Source: Chamaecyparis obtusa
Taxonomy: Eukaryota > Streptophyta > Pinopsida > Cupressales > Cupressaceae
Direction: 5' to 3'
Assembly: GCA_027943335.1 (NCBI GenBank)
Contig: BSBK01005139.1
Location: 1-64,000, forward strand
Length of the DNA stretch: 64,000 nt
Shown here: piece by piece, positions 46,946 through 59,112 of the stretch
How positions within the stretch are numbered: the stretch's first letter is position 1
Layout of the letters: each line of letters opens with the position of its first letter
Notes under the pieces: generated by a model
Seen by the model: only the letters and a program-made list of their open reading frames with translations
Databases searched by the model: none
Told to the model about the DNA's origin: nothing
Program-made: the position numbers and the translations under genes

Positions 46946-49900
46946 ATGGGTGCCTTTGATCCTGAGTCTTCCTCTCATTTTCTTAGGATTCTAGATGATA
47001 ATTTGATTATTCATGATTCTAATCCTACTATGGAGCATAACTCTCCTCACTCATCTCATGATGAGGATGATGCTTTAATATTTCCTCCTGAACAAGTCCA
47101 AAAAATTTCAACTGAACTTGATAAAATGAGAAATTGGCTTACTTAAGAGAACCATAATCAATATTTTATTCAAGCTATAAACGCTCTTAAGAAAGTCCTT
47201 CGTGATAGTTATAAAGGTGTTAATCTCTTGCATGATATTACTCATCTTGTGCATTCATATGTTAAATCTTTAGCTCAAGAAGCTCAAGATTTAAGATTCA
47301 CTCCTCCTGTTACTAGTGTGCAACCTTCTTCCATTCCTTTACCTAGTATTCCTACTTATACTCCTCCTTTGGTGACTACGTTGGTTCTCTCTCTTCCTAT
47401 GAGTGTTCCTCTTGTGTCCCTCCCTACTTCAAAACCTTCTTATCATAATGTTCCTTTTACTTATTTCAATCCGCTTCCAACTATGGTTCCAAGTGTTCCT
47501 CCATTTGTGTCTTCCATTCCTGTTGCTTCATACACTTTACCCAGTGTTTCTAGTGTGTCTATACCTCCTATTTTATCTAATGATTCAACAATCATCAGTT
47601 TAGCTCAAACAGTGTCCTCTTTACAACAACAACTTGCATCTTTAACTCAATCCAAGTTTACCATTCCTACATGTGACATGAGAAGTCCTTTATCCCTCGA
47701 CATCAGTTGTGCTCCTATTCCTCAACAATCTGATATGACTTGTCTTGAGAATTACAATGGTAAGGGAGACCATGTTACTCATGTTAAAACATTTCAAATC
47801 CTTTGTAGTGACTATGCTCATGACCATAGGATTTTAGCCAAGTTGTTTGCTAGAAGATTTTGTGATAAGGCCTTGCAATGGTATTGTTCCTTGCCTCCTT
47901 ATTCTATTGATTCTTTTCCAAAACTTTATAACGCCTTTATTCAACAAGTCCGCAAGTGTCCTTAACTAATTTGATGCATTGTAAACAAAATACTAAAGTA
48001 AATTTGACTGAATTTATTGGTAGATTTAAGCATTTGTATGCTCAGATTTCTTATCATGTTCTTGATATTGATATTTAGCATATGTTTATTTCAAATTTAC
48101 AAAAGGATATTAGAGATAAGATTTTGCTTACTGAATTTACCTCTTTTCAAAAACTTTGTGCAACACTTCATCATTATCAATTACAAGTGAGTCAATTTGA
48201 GAGCAACACTCCAATGGCTCATGTTCCAGTTGATAAGAGTGATGCTACTCCTAATCCAAACAAGTTTCAAAACCCTAACAACTATGTCAAGATAAATAAA
48301 CAAGTGAATGTAGTTGCTAATCAAGTTGATGTTACATCCAATAATGCTACTTTTGCATCCACTTCTTTCCTTTTGAATCGTATGTTTACTCCTCTTTTTG
48401 AATCTTTGCATTCCATTATGAATAAATTGTTGACTACTAATATGATTACTCTACCTCCTATTCGACCTCTTTTACCTGCTACGATGACATCTAAATCCTT
48501 TGATTCCAAAGCTTTTTTTCAATACCATTGTCAAAATGGACATGATACTAAGAAGTGTTATTCTTTAAATCATATGATTCAAGATTTAATTGATTCTAAT
48601 GTATTATCTGTTGATAATTTTGATGGTAGTGGAAACAAATTTGTCTCTCCTCCTAATCAAAATCTCCAAATTTATATGAATCCTTTTCCTACACATGATA
48701 CCAATACCATTGTTCATCCATCTTCTGTGGATGTTGTTTATGATTCAAAGATGGATGATCTTAATCATATTGTTAACCATGTGGAGCATGATGTGTTGTC
48801 TCAATCTGTATCTCCACCCCAACTTCAATCTCATCCTCAACTTCAAGTTCAAACTCAACCTAAGCCTAAACTGAAATCTCAACCTAAAGCTCAAAAATAA
48901 CCTAAGAATAAAAGACCTCGGGAACTCTTGATTACCTTTGATGATTTTGAGACTATTAAAGCTCCTAGTGGTCCCCTTTACATTTATGCTAGGATTTCTA
49001 AGACACTTGCGCGTTGTTGTCTTATTGATCCTACATCCTTAGTCAATGTTATTACTGAAGAAAACATTTTTATGAAAAACTTACAACGTGATTCTTATGA
49101 TACATGGGATGTGTGGATTCAAACTTGTAATGGTTTTCTTTATCCATCATTTGGTTCTATAAACTTGCCTGTTGACCTTTGTGGTAAAGTTGTGGATACT
49201 ACCTTTATTGTTGTTCCTACTTCTAATTAGTTTCAAGTTAAGTTTGGTTTTCCTTGGTTGAATGCCATGCATGTTGTTGATTCTCCTATCCATAAGTGTC
49301 TTAAATTCATTCATGATGAGGAAGTGAATATGATTAATCATATTTTATATCAACCCTCTAGGCCCAGGGATTGTGCTACACTTGACATCTTTTGGCCTTC
49401 ATTACCAAATTCATGTCCTTCTCAACTTGATAACCTTTTTCGATCATATCAAGCCTATAAGCATTGCAAGATTCTTGAGTTAAGCATGCTACAAATGGAT
49501 CTTAACCATGGTCTTTTTCCTATGCCTTGCATACCTCCTTTATCTATAGCTTCTAGCTCTATTAATCAAGATCCTAGTATTGTTTTTCAGTCTACTAAGA
49601 ACTCTACTGATCCTCCTATAGAACCTGCGAAGGAACCGGTTGTTGTCCCTCCTAGTTCTCAGCATATTTCAAACAAGACAAAACATAAATGATCTGCTAA
49701 TGAACATTGTAAGAAGCATCGAGCTCAAGCTAAGGCCCATGCCTCTGTTATCCAAAGTTATTTATCTTCTTTTGACCAACCTCTGCATGATGTGTTAGAA
49801 GAAGTTTATACTAATAACGATGTTAAGATGCATGATTATGATGATTCTATTCGTATCTTAGATCCTATTTTGATTAATCTGTATGAAGAAGATACTCTTG

Positions 49901-50109
49901 ATGATACTAATGATGTTAATGATGAATATGAAACTATTGACATTGAAATTGATTTACCAAATATGCTTTCATCATAATTGATAATTACACCTAGTATCAA
50001 ACATTATGATTCTAAAGAGGATCCTTGTTTGGAACTGGCTATCATTCCTACTATATTGGATATAGTCCCTCTTGCAAGTTTCCCACCTTCCCTAAATGAT
50101 ATAGAATGA
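46946..50109 (+). pseudogene. Element Z Gag-protease polyprotein, nearly intact
   Basis: About 1050 codons. Modules in order: N-terminal acidic module (MGAFDPES, SSHDEDDALIFPPEQ); Pro/Ser-rich spacer (47300-47600); Gag core from 47650 (YNGKGDHVTHVKTF, KALQWYCSLPPYSIDSF); Gag C-terminal half (HAQISYHVLDID, KDIRDKIL); CHHC zinc motif near 48525, with its first Cys changed to Phe; Gln/Pro/Lys linker; protease-like region with LIDPTSLVNVITEE (about 49020) and FGFPWLNAMHVV; and an acidic tail with INLYEEDTLDD. Lesions: TAA 47144, a -1 step near 47960, TAG 48076, TAA 48898, TAG 49228, TGA 49690 and TAA 49975. Coding-like similarity to X and Y runs past 49977 to TGA 50107-50109. No RT follows. Confidence 0.9.
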
Positions 50110-51234
50110 GATTGGGAGAGTAGGTGACACACTTGATTGGCTTGTCCTTCATGGTAGCTTTTTGTGTGTTTTCCTGTTGTACTGTGCTTCTCCCGTAATG
50201 TGTTTGCTAAATGTTTGTTAGATTCTTTTATATGACCCTTGTTACTTTGTTGGTGCAAGGTGATAAAGGAATCAAACCTATTGTACAATTCCTCTATATG
50301 TATCTTTACTCTTCTAAATGTTGTTTTCATGTTATGTTGTACATGTGCTATTATTTGTAAATGTTTCCTTGTGTAGTCCGCTTGGATTTGCAACTTGGTA
50401 GCACTGATTCTTTTTGGTCTCTTATGTGTTCTTTCCTCCATTGTGATTGTATTTCTACTTTCTTTGGGGAATGATGTCAATAAATTTGCAATAATATCAT
50501 ATATATATATTATCTTATGATCATACTGACCCCATGGTAGGTAGATCCCTTCTGTGCTCTTTGTATGTTTATGTGGTATTTCCCTTGATTTGTCTTCACT
50601 TAGGGGCATCTCATAGTGGAAATGTAATCAGTGGAGTTGTTTATGTTTCCATTCAAGCCATTGTTCCTGTTAAAGTGTTAGCAATGACTTTAATGTGGGG
50701 GCATACGCTCTTCTCACCTGTTGCACACATGCACTTTCAATACATATATTTTTCAAGGCACTTTTTCTCCCTTTATGGATTAGTGACTAATCCTTAAAGC
50801 ATCAATTTTTATCTTATAGGATCTCTTGATCCCTCCATTTTCAAAAAAATTGATCCCTTAAGGTCAGAGGTGTCCTTAAGACTAGATCTCTTTTGTTTTT
50901 GGCTTTTCTCTTTTGGAATAGAATATTCGTAAGGGTGAATCCTTGATGGGTTGACTAGTGAGTAGCCACATTCACTAGGCGGTTCAATTCCATCTTTCCA
51001 GTTGCGTTGTTTCCTTGTGTGGTTCACAATGGGACATAAGTTCTCATTGAGCAAGATAATCACATCCTCTTCTCTCTCTTTTCTAGAGATGTCTCTCTTA
51101 TTGTAACATTGGATTTGATGAAGACTTGAGTCCCTGGGGGCTTGAGGATTCCTTTGTCCCTTTGATTTCAATAAGGTTATCTTTTTCATTATGATCTACT
51201 TTACCAAGAGTTTGTATAAAGTCCATACTCTTGC
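50110..51234 (+). other. 3' non-coding region of Z
   Basis: Three conserved marks are shared with X and Y: a stop followed by GATTGGGAG, then GGGGCATCTCATAGTGGAAA (about 50604), and GTGGGGGCATACGCTCTTCT (about 50695). No ORF with family resemblance. Confidence 0.75.
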
Positions 51235-51250
51235 TAAAGTGTGGGCTAAA
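51235..51250 (+). promoter_or_regulatory. Polypurine tract of Z
   Basis: TAAAGTGTGGGCTAAA abuts the LTR start TGTATC. X and Y have AAAGTGGGGGCTAAA and AAAGTGGGGGATAAA here. Confidence 0.75.
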
Positions 51251-52792
51251 TGTATCATTAGAAAATGGAAGCACTTCCATTTAGGACTGGTTTAGCCCTT
51301 CAAGTAAGTGTTCTAGGGTCATGTCAAATGCCTTGAATGGGTCTTTGACTGGGATCTAATTTTTTTCCATTGTTCTGCTTCTCTTTCCACCTATTTCCAG
51401 CCTGTTTCTGGTACCTGGTCCTGAGAAAATGAGATTCTTAACCTTAGGGTCAAGGCTGACCTTCTGGTTCAAGGTCAACCTTGACCTTGACCTAGGTCAG
51501 AGTCAACCTTGACCCTAACCCTGGGTCTAGATTTCAAGTTCCAGAGGTTTCGAGATGTTGAGCTTCGAAAAATTTATTTTCCCACTTTCAAGTTGGCTGT
51601 TTCAGATTTCAGAATGGTAAACTCTTAAATTATATTTAATCTAGGTCCATTTATAGGGGTTAAGGTTTAAATGGGAATTTAATTCTCCTATGTTGGCCTC
51701 TCTAGAAGTTTGTGCCCTAGATTAGTATAAAATGAATCCTTCCTCTCTCATTTCAATCCATCTCCATCAAGTATCAAGTGATATATAATCTCTCAAGTGC
51801 AATCAAGTGATAAAGCAAGAAAGAAGGAGAAGGAAATAATTCAAGAATTCATTCATCCTCAAGCATTCAAGATCCAATTCATCAAGGAGATCCATTGGTA
51901 GCCATTAAAGGATTCAATCTCGTTGGAGTTGTCTTGTTGAAGATTTCTCCATCCATTTCCATTCAAGCTTCTTCCTATTCCAAGACACATTCAAGATTGG
52001 TGTTGAAGATCTAATGCAATTGATTTGAGACATCCTACATATAATTATACATTCATTTGGAGCATCCATACTTGTGGATTCAAGGATTCAAATCCTCCAC
52101 AAGGATTTCAACATAAGCAAGGTGAATTGTTCCATTTACTTTGTTTATTTGCTACAATTTCAATTACATTTCAAGGTTTATTCCAAACTAGGTTTTGACC
52201 AAGGAAAACCCCTCATCCAAACAAAAAAACCCTTTTTCTTACAGGTACAGGTGCGGGATAGTGAATTGCAGTTCATATTTGAGTACCCTTTTTGGCGAAC
52301 TTCTAAGATCTGCGAACAGATTTTCTATTGGAATAGTGTAGGTCAAGGTTGACTTTTAGGGGTAAGATTTTGCCTTGAGGTAAGATCTTACCCTTGTTTT
52401 GGGTCAAGGTTGACCTCTCTCAGAAAGATAAAAGGTTTCTAGGTTTTCTCTGTTTATGTGTTTCCAGGCCAAATCCGATTGCAGAAATTCCCGAAACTAA
52501 ATACAGACACCAGAAAATAGTATTTTCTAGATTTTCCATATTTTGAGGTTAGTACTTATCTTCAATTCAATTAAGATTTATGTATTTCCTTTCCATAACA
52601 GAATATAGGTTTTTCTCCTTTCTTTATATTCTTTTTCGATTGATCCATTTGTGCATTAACCATTTTCTTTGGTTGATCAATTTGGATCTTTCCTTTAGGA
52701 ATTTGAGGTTAAGAAGAAGATCCTACTTTTCCCACACCCTAACACTCTCCTTTTTATATTACATTTTGGCATACACTCTTTTATATCTTACA
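51251..52792 (+). repeat. 3' LTR of Z
   Basis: 1542 bp. Partner of 45195-46740. The GACCTTGACC cluster (51460-51530) is present but the central palindrome is mutated (CAAGGTCAACCTTGACC). Confidence 0.95.
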
Positions 52793-54846
52793 GTAGGTTT
52801 AAGCATTTGCATGCTCAGATTTCTTATCATATGCTTGATATTGATGTACAACAAATTTTCATTGCTAATTGACAAAAATACATTAGAGATAACATTCTAC
52901 TTTCTAAATTATGTTCTTTTAGTTAATTATGTATAGTGCTTCATAATTATTAGCTTCAAGTGAGTCAGATTGAGAGAACTACTCCAATGGCTTTGGTTGA
53001 TAAGTGGTGCCACATCCAACAATTTTAACAAAAGTTTTAGAAACCAAATAACTTCATTAATATCAATAATTCATCCAAAAATGTTGATGAGAAAGTGACA
53101 ACAACATCCAAAGGTGTGGCTCCTTTGTCATATATTTTTAGACCTTCTTGTAATTTTTCTCAACATTCTGAATCTTTGCATAATGTGATGTTGATTAATG
53201 ATAAAGTGTTAACTCTTCCTCATATTAAGCCTATTAACACATCCAAACCTTTACCCAAACATTTTGATTAGAAATCTTTCTGTCAATGCTATTGTTAACA
53301 TGGTCATGATACTAAAAAATGTTTTCATTTGAAACTTATTGTTCAAGACCTCATTAATTCTACTGTTATATCTATTAAAGGTTTCAATGATCAAGGAAAA
53401 AAATCCATAGCACCTCCCAACCAAAAGCTACAAATTTATACCAACCCTTTGCCATCTCATTCGACCAATACCATTGATTCTACCCATTGTTTGTTTTCTT
53501 CTTCCACTCATGTTGTTGACTATGATGATACATGTAATGAAGAAAATAACATTGTCAACCTTATTGATCAAGTTGAACCTAAACCTAAACTTGAACCTAA
53601 GATTTGAATTACCTTTGACCCTATTGAGATAATTAAAGCACCTGGTGGTCCTCATTATATTATGGCAAAGGTTAATAGCCTTCATTCCTCTGGTATCCTT
53701 GTTGACCCTACTTGCATGGTGAATGTGATAACTGAAGAGCATCTTTTTAATAGATAATTGCAATGTGCTTTTTATGATAAATATGATGTTATGATCCAAA
53801 CTTACAATGATTTCCTTTATCATTCACATGGTTATATTTCATTTCTTGTTGAAGTTGGTAGAAAAACTTTATATGTTACCTTTACTGTGGTTCCAACTCC
53901 TAATAAATTTCAAGTCTAATTTGTCTTTATTGGCTTATCTCCATGAAATTTATGGCCTCTCCTATTCGTAAATGTTTGAAATTCCCTCACAATTGATGAA
54001 TCATGATTGTTAGCCATAGAATCTATCAACCTTCAGTGCCTCAAGAGTATATTGACCTTGATTTCTTTTATCTTTTTATGCCTCAACCAACCCAACCCAG
54101 TTGCAATAACCTCTTCAGATCATATCAATCCTATAAGATCCAAAAGTTTTGTGAACTTAGAAAACCTAAGGATATTCCATCTCCTTGTCCTAAATGTGGA
54201 ATTTTTCCTACAACTCCTATATCTCCTATATATTCTTTAGTTCCACCTCCTATATCTTATAAGAGTTTCTTTGATGTTATCTCTCAACCAAGTGTGGTTC
54301 CTTCCATTCTTCCCCCTAAATAATAAAAGGACCTGATGTTGATTGATCTTGAACCAAACTAAATTTCCACCAAAACCAACATAACCATCATGAATGTGAC
54401 CACCATCATAAATTTTGTGCTAGAGCTCATCAATGTTCTTCCCAAAAAATTGCTTCACCCAAAACACCCACTAATGCCTTGATTCCCTTCAATCAACCTA
54501 TTCTTGAGCTAAAGGAGGAAGTTAACTTGAAAAATATGATAATTATATTCATATCTTGGATTCTATTACAATTAATTTGGATGAAGATGATACTCTTGAT
54601 GATGATGCTTTTGATGTTCCTAATGTAACTAACAATGATATTCGTGCTAGTGAATCTAATGATATTGATGTTAATCATTATTTACCACCTATATTTTCAC
54701 AATAATTATCTCTTAATCCTAGTGATGAGAAAATTGACCCATCTTCTTATCATGGTCCTTGTTCAGAATTGGCTATTGCTCCATCTATTGTGCTTGATGT
54801 TTCTACACTTGTGTGTTGCCCACATACCCTAAACACTACAAACTGA
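52793..54846 (+). pseudogene. Element Y gag C-terminal half, protease-like region and tail
   Basis: Continues the Y gag after Z: HLHAQISYHMLDID, a stop-broken stretch, then zinc motif FCQCYC-stop-HGHDTKKC near 53280. The ORF 53329-53607 leads into a Lys/Pro/Glu linker, and LVDPTCMVNVITEEHLF lies near 53700, the same DPT form as in Z. From 54003 SHRIYQPSVPQEY and LFRSYQSYK match the Z tail, and INLDEDDTLDD lies near 54585. TAA at 54703-54705 matches the Z TAA at 49975. Similarity continues to TGA 54844-54846, just before a G-run. About ten stops and two frameshifts. Confidence 0.85.
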
Positions 54847-56023
54847 GATGTGGGGGGGGGGGGGGGGGATGATATGCTTGACTAGATCCTCTTGTGTGGT
54901 GTATTTTTGTAATGTGTTTCTCCTATGATGTGCTACATGTTCAATGTTTTGTTTAGATTTCTTTAAATGACCCTTGTTTCTCTATTTGTGTGAGTTGATA
55001 AAGAAAACAAAATATCATAAACATTCATCTATTTTATCTCACTTCTTCTATATGTTTTTACATGTTATTTCATGCATGTGCCACTATTTGTAAATGTTCC
55101 TTTGTGTTGTCTAATTGGGGATGATGCAAAACAATAGCTACTTATTATTTTTGGTCTCTGTGATGTTAGCCCAAAAATATTCTTCTTTGTGACTCTTAAG
55201 TGAAATTGTTCCATTGTGTTTTGTAGTTTTAGTACCTTCGGGGGATGATGATGATTAATTGTGATATAATATATTATATATTATCATATGATCATACTAA
55301 ACCCAGAGTTAGTAGATCCCTTATGTGCTCTCTTTTTTCATGTGTTCATTTCCTTTGATTTGTCCTTTATTGGGGGCATCTCATAGTGGAAACATTACTT
55401 GTGGCTGCAAGTATGCTCTGTTAAAGCTATTGCTTTTGTTAAGGTGTTTTAAATTTCTTTAACATAGGGGCATACACTCTTCTCTATTTTTTACATTGTG
55501 TACACACATACACAATGATTCAATGCAATCTCTCTTGTGAATGACCATAGAGACAACACTTTCCTTGTGTTTATCCTTTTTATTAAATCCCTTATTAGAG
55601 ACAAGGATTTACTTAAGGAATAATCCTCCTTATTTGATCCCTAAGGAGATAATGTATTCCTTAGGCCTAATCTCTATAATTTATCCCTATGGATACAATT
55701 CTTTCCTTAAGCATTGATCATCTTTTATGGATTGACTAGTAAAAAACAACTTGCTAAACCTTTAAGGCCACCTTTTACAATGCTTTCCTTTACGTGATCC
55801 ATCGTAAGGAAATCCCTTACCAGGCTAGTGATCATTTTTTTTTTATCTCTCCTTTATCTTTTTCTCTCTTTCGAGTGATGCCTCTCTGATCGTGGTTTCA
55901 AATTTGATGAAGACTTAAGTCATTTAGGGGCTTGATGTTTCTTTGTCTCCTTGACCTTGATAGGATCATTCTTATGCATTGATCTACTTTACCATGAGCA
56001 TGATCTTGTCTCATAATACTAAT
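54847..56023 (+). other. 3' non-coding region of Y
   Basis: Begins with a run of 17 G (54852-54868). GGGGGCATCTCATAGTGGAAA lies near 55373 and ATAGGGGCATACACTCTTCT near 55465, matching Z and X. ATATATTATATATTATCATATGATCATACT is shared by Y and Z near 55265 and 50500 (only a short AT-rich part quoted). Confidence 0.72.
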
Positions 56024-56038
56024 AAAGTGGGGGATAAA
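56024..56038 (+). promoter_or_regulatory. Polypurine tract of Y
   Basis: AAAGTGGGGGATAAA abuts LTR D. Confidence 0.82.
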
Positions 56039-57452
56039 TGTATAGTCCTAAAAATTTAACACACATAATTAGATGCTTTAGGACCTATTAGGCCCTATTT
56101 TGGTGATTTTGAGGTCCAAATGCTTATTATGCTTGATCCCAGTGACATGTCTTTTCTTATCCCACACCTATTCACTATCCCTAATATCCTCATGAAATTT
56201 TAGCCTATTTTACCTTGGACACATCACCAATGGAGATCAATCCCTAGGACACATCACCAATGGTGATCTTTCCCTAGGGTTTTAGGCCCAAATTTTACCT
56301 AGAGCTTGATATCGGGGTCTTCTTTCAAGGTTTTCAAGTTGTCTTGGATCAAATTTGAATGTCAAAATAAGGGTGTGAAGCATAAAAGGACCTCCTCTCC
56401 TCTCATTTGGTAAAAATAAATCAAGTGTAAGATATTCATCAACAAAGTGTAAACAATTAAGAGTAATTAAGGATTTGGATTCAAGATTTGAAGGCAAGCA
56501 TCCAATTAAAGATCTCCAAGTCTCTATTTCCTCATGATCCATCAAATCAAAGGAAATATTCTCCAATTAATGCAAGTTTCTATCCCATTATGGACAAGTA
56601 GAGGAATTCTCAATCAAGCAAGAATATCCATTCATTCATATTCTCTCTCCCTTCTTCTTTGCATGTGGTTATCAAGCATATCTACATTCTAGATCTTGGA
56701 GTGTAAATCATAGATATATGCATTTTTTAGGGAATCCTTGATATTACATCTCATTCCAAGGATAAATATTTGGATTTAAATAAAATTCAAGCATCTTCAT
56801 GGATTTGAGAGGTTTCTACATCTATCCATGAGGGTTTTATGCAAGGTAAATCAATAATTTTCCTTTTACATTATTTCCTTTATGCAATTTCTATCATATT
56901 TAAAGTTTGATTCCTAAACAAGGGTTTGACCAAGGCAATCCCATTTTCCCAACCCTTTTCCCTATTTTTATATGTGCAATAATAGGTTACAAAGCTAGAA
57001 ATTCATATCCAGACAATACGAGAATATTTGTAGATTATGTGAAAAGATCATCGAAAAGTTTCAAGAATAGATTGAGTTTTGACATGTCTCCAAGTACATA
57101 TAGAATTTTGCCATGTCCCTACCCTTTTTGACTAAAATTTATGGAACATGTGCTTTTCATCTTCTAATTTCCATTTTCGTTAGTTTTAGCTCAACATTAG
57201 TTCATATCACTCTATTTTGACGAAAAAATTTAGTGACTTCTCTAATAGATCAATTACATTACATAAGAATTTCCCATTTCATTTCAATTACATTATTTAG
57301 TGAAGGAAATTTTTTTTCCCCATTTAAAGCTTGAGTCACCTCTTGATCCTATTGAGGGCATTCCTCCTTCCTAATGTGTAATTCATTAAATGGGAAAGTA
57401 ATTCACTTAGTACATTATGTGTTTCATTACTCTCCCCTTTTTCTAATGTATA
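56039..57452 (+). repeat. LTR D, 3' LTR of Y
   Basis: 1414 bp. Partner of LTR B. Holds a duplicated GGACACATCACCAATGG segment near 56218 and 56248 that LTR B has once. It ends ATGTATA where LTR B has CTGTACA. Confidence 0.9.
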
Positions 57453-57457
57453 TATTG

Positions 57458-57976
57458 ATCCCAAACCATCCAAAATTTCAAACATAACCAAATGCAATTA
57501 TTGTTCTCAAGATCGTCATCATAGATGTCATGCTAGGGCACATTAAATTTCTTACTATTTCCTCCCATAAGACACCTTATAAAGCCTTGATTCTCTTTTA
57601 CCAAACTATGCATATATAGGCCAAGGGAGGAAGTTAATTTAAAGAAAATAAAATTGAATAGACATAATGATTCTTCTATTTGTATAAAAGATTAATTAAT
57701 TTAGATGAAGAAGATACTCTTGATGATTATAACAATAGTTCTAATGAAAATAACAATATTGATGCTAACTATTGTAATTATATGTATGAGCTTATTGAAA
57801 TAAATCTTGAATTATCTGCTAGATTTTCACAAATATTATCCCTAGCTCCTTGAGACAAATAAATTAACTCATCATCAGAGAATGGTCCTTATTTGTAACT
57901 TGTGATGGATCTATTTGTTGTGCTCAAATTTGTGCCTCTTATGTGTTTCCCACCTTCTCCAAGAAATGATGACTAA
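57458..57976 (+). pseudogene. Element X polyprotein tail
   Basis: Resumes the X coding part after Y. NITKCNYCSQDRHHR corresponds to the Z tail after 49680, and INLDEEDTLDD near 57700 is the conserved acidic motif. It ends at TAA 57974-57976, followed by GATGGGGGG, as in Z and Y. Confidence 0.75.
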
Positions 57977-59097
57977 GATGGGGGGTAGGTGATATGCTTG
58001 ACTAACTCCTCTTGTACGGTGGATTATTCTATGTTTTCTTGTTCATAACGTGCTTCCCCTATGATGTGTTGTGTGTTATATGATATGTTTATATTTCTTT
58101 AGAAAAACCTTGTTGATCCATTGGTGCAAAGTGATGAAGGAACCAATCTATTGTAACATTCTTCTATATGTCATATACATGTTATGTTGTGCATGATCTT
58201 TTGTTGTAAATGTTCCCTTGTGTTGTCTAATTAGGGATGATACAAAATAATGGAAACAATCTATTCTTTTTGGTCTCTATAAAACTGACCCAAAAATACT
58301 TATGTTTGTATCTCTTATGTTCTCTTCTTCTATTATTCTCATAGTTTTGGTACCTTGGGGGATGATGTCAATGCATTTAACATCATTATTAATATAGATG
58401 AGTTATCATATGATCATACTGACACTAGAGTTAGTAGATACCTTTGTAATCTCTCTTTGTCATGCACTTTATTTCCCTTGTTTTGTCCTCTCTTGGGGGC
58501 ATATAATAGTGAAAACATATTTTGGATGCATGTATGCTCCATTGAATCCATTTCTCCCATGTAGGCATTTGCGATTACTTTAATGTGGAGGCATAAACTT
58601 TTCTCCTTGTTACAAATTTTCCACACATATTCACCAAGTCAATTCCTTGTATCAATTTCTTATATGATGGCCTTGGAGGTAATGTTTTCCTTGGGTTTTT
58701 CCTTTCATGCCTGTGTGCATTATTTAGAGTATTCCTTTGGAGACAATGCTTTCCCTAGGCATAATCCTCCTATGGATGATTTCTTTGTGGACAATCTTTT
58801 GCTTGTTTATCCTTTTTGATGGGTTGAATATCATCTCACCTTGATAGACTTTCATTTCCATATTTTACATTTAACTCACTTTACATGACCCGTAGTAAGG
58901 CAAAACTTACTAGGCTAGTGTGGTCATATCTATTTTCTCTTTTTCAAGTGTTTCTACTTTTTATCTTGGTTTTGGATTTGATGAGGACCTAAGTCATTCA
59001 AGGGCTTAATGTCTCCTTGTCTCCTTGTTCTTGATATATATTTTCCAATTCTTTGATATACTTTTCCATGAGCATGAGTTAATCTCACACTCTTGCT
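57977..59097 (+). other. 3' non-coding region of X
   Basis: G-tract GATGGGGGGTAGGTGATATG at the start, TTGGGGGCATATAATAGTG near 58493 and AATGTGGAGGCATAAAC near 58580. Same order and spacing as in Y and Z. Confidence 0.72.
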
Positions 59098-59112
59098 AAA
59101 GTGGGGGCTAAA
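59098..59112 (+). promoter_or_regulatory. Polypurine tract of X
   Basis: AAAGTGGGGGCTAAA abuts LTR E. Confidence 0.85.

Larger units (their letters stand above)
45195..52792 (+). mobile_element. Element Z: best-preserved gag-protease LTR element, innermost layer
   Basis: LTRs 45195-46740 and 51251-52792 begin TGTA and end CTTACA. The 5-bp duplication GTAGG is perfect (45190-45194 and 52793-52797), and joining the flanks restores the Y gag frame. The 4.5-kb body has a PBS, one long gag-protease frame with few lesions, a 1.1-kb 3' region and a PPT. RT, RNase H and integrase are absent and no scar of them is visible, so loss predates this insertion. It resembles the TR-GAG type of plant non-autonomous elements. 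Confidence 0.95.
42409..57452 (+). mobile_element. Element Y: gag-protease LTR element, middle layer
   Basis: LTR B (42409-43775) and LTR D (56039-57452) share the TGTATAGTC start. Target duplications are GATTG (42404-42408) and TATTG (57453-57457), one substitution apart. The rejoined host sequence is contiguous X coding sequence, homologous to the 54340 region of Y itself. Z interrupts the gag gene. Without Z, Y is about 7.4 kb and has the X/Z architecture without RT or integrase. Confidence 0.9.

Noticed and set aside
47403..47603. 66-codon ORF in Z
   Set aside because: Out of frame with the Gag polyprotein, hydrophobic shadow of the Pro/Ser-rich spacer.
50004..50609. 201-codon minus-strand ORF in the Z 3' region
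   Set aside because: The equivalent regions of X and Y do not keep this frame open, so it is likely chance. It would deserve another look if conserved in other copies.
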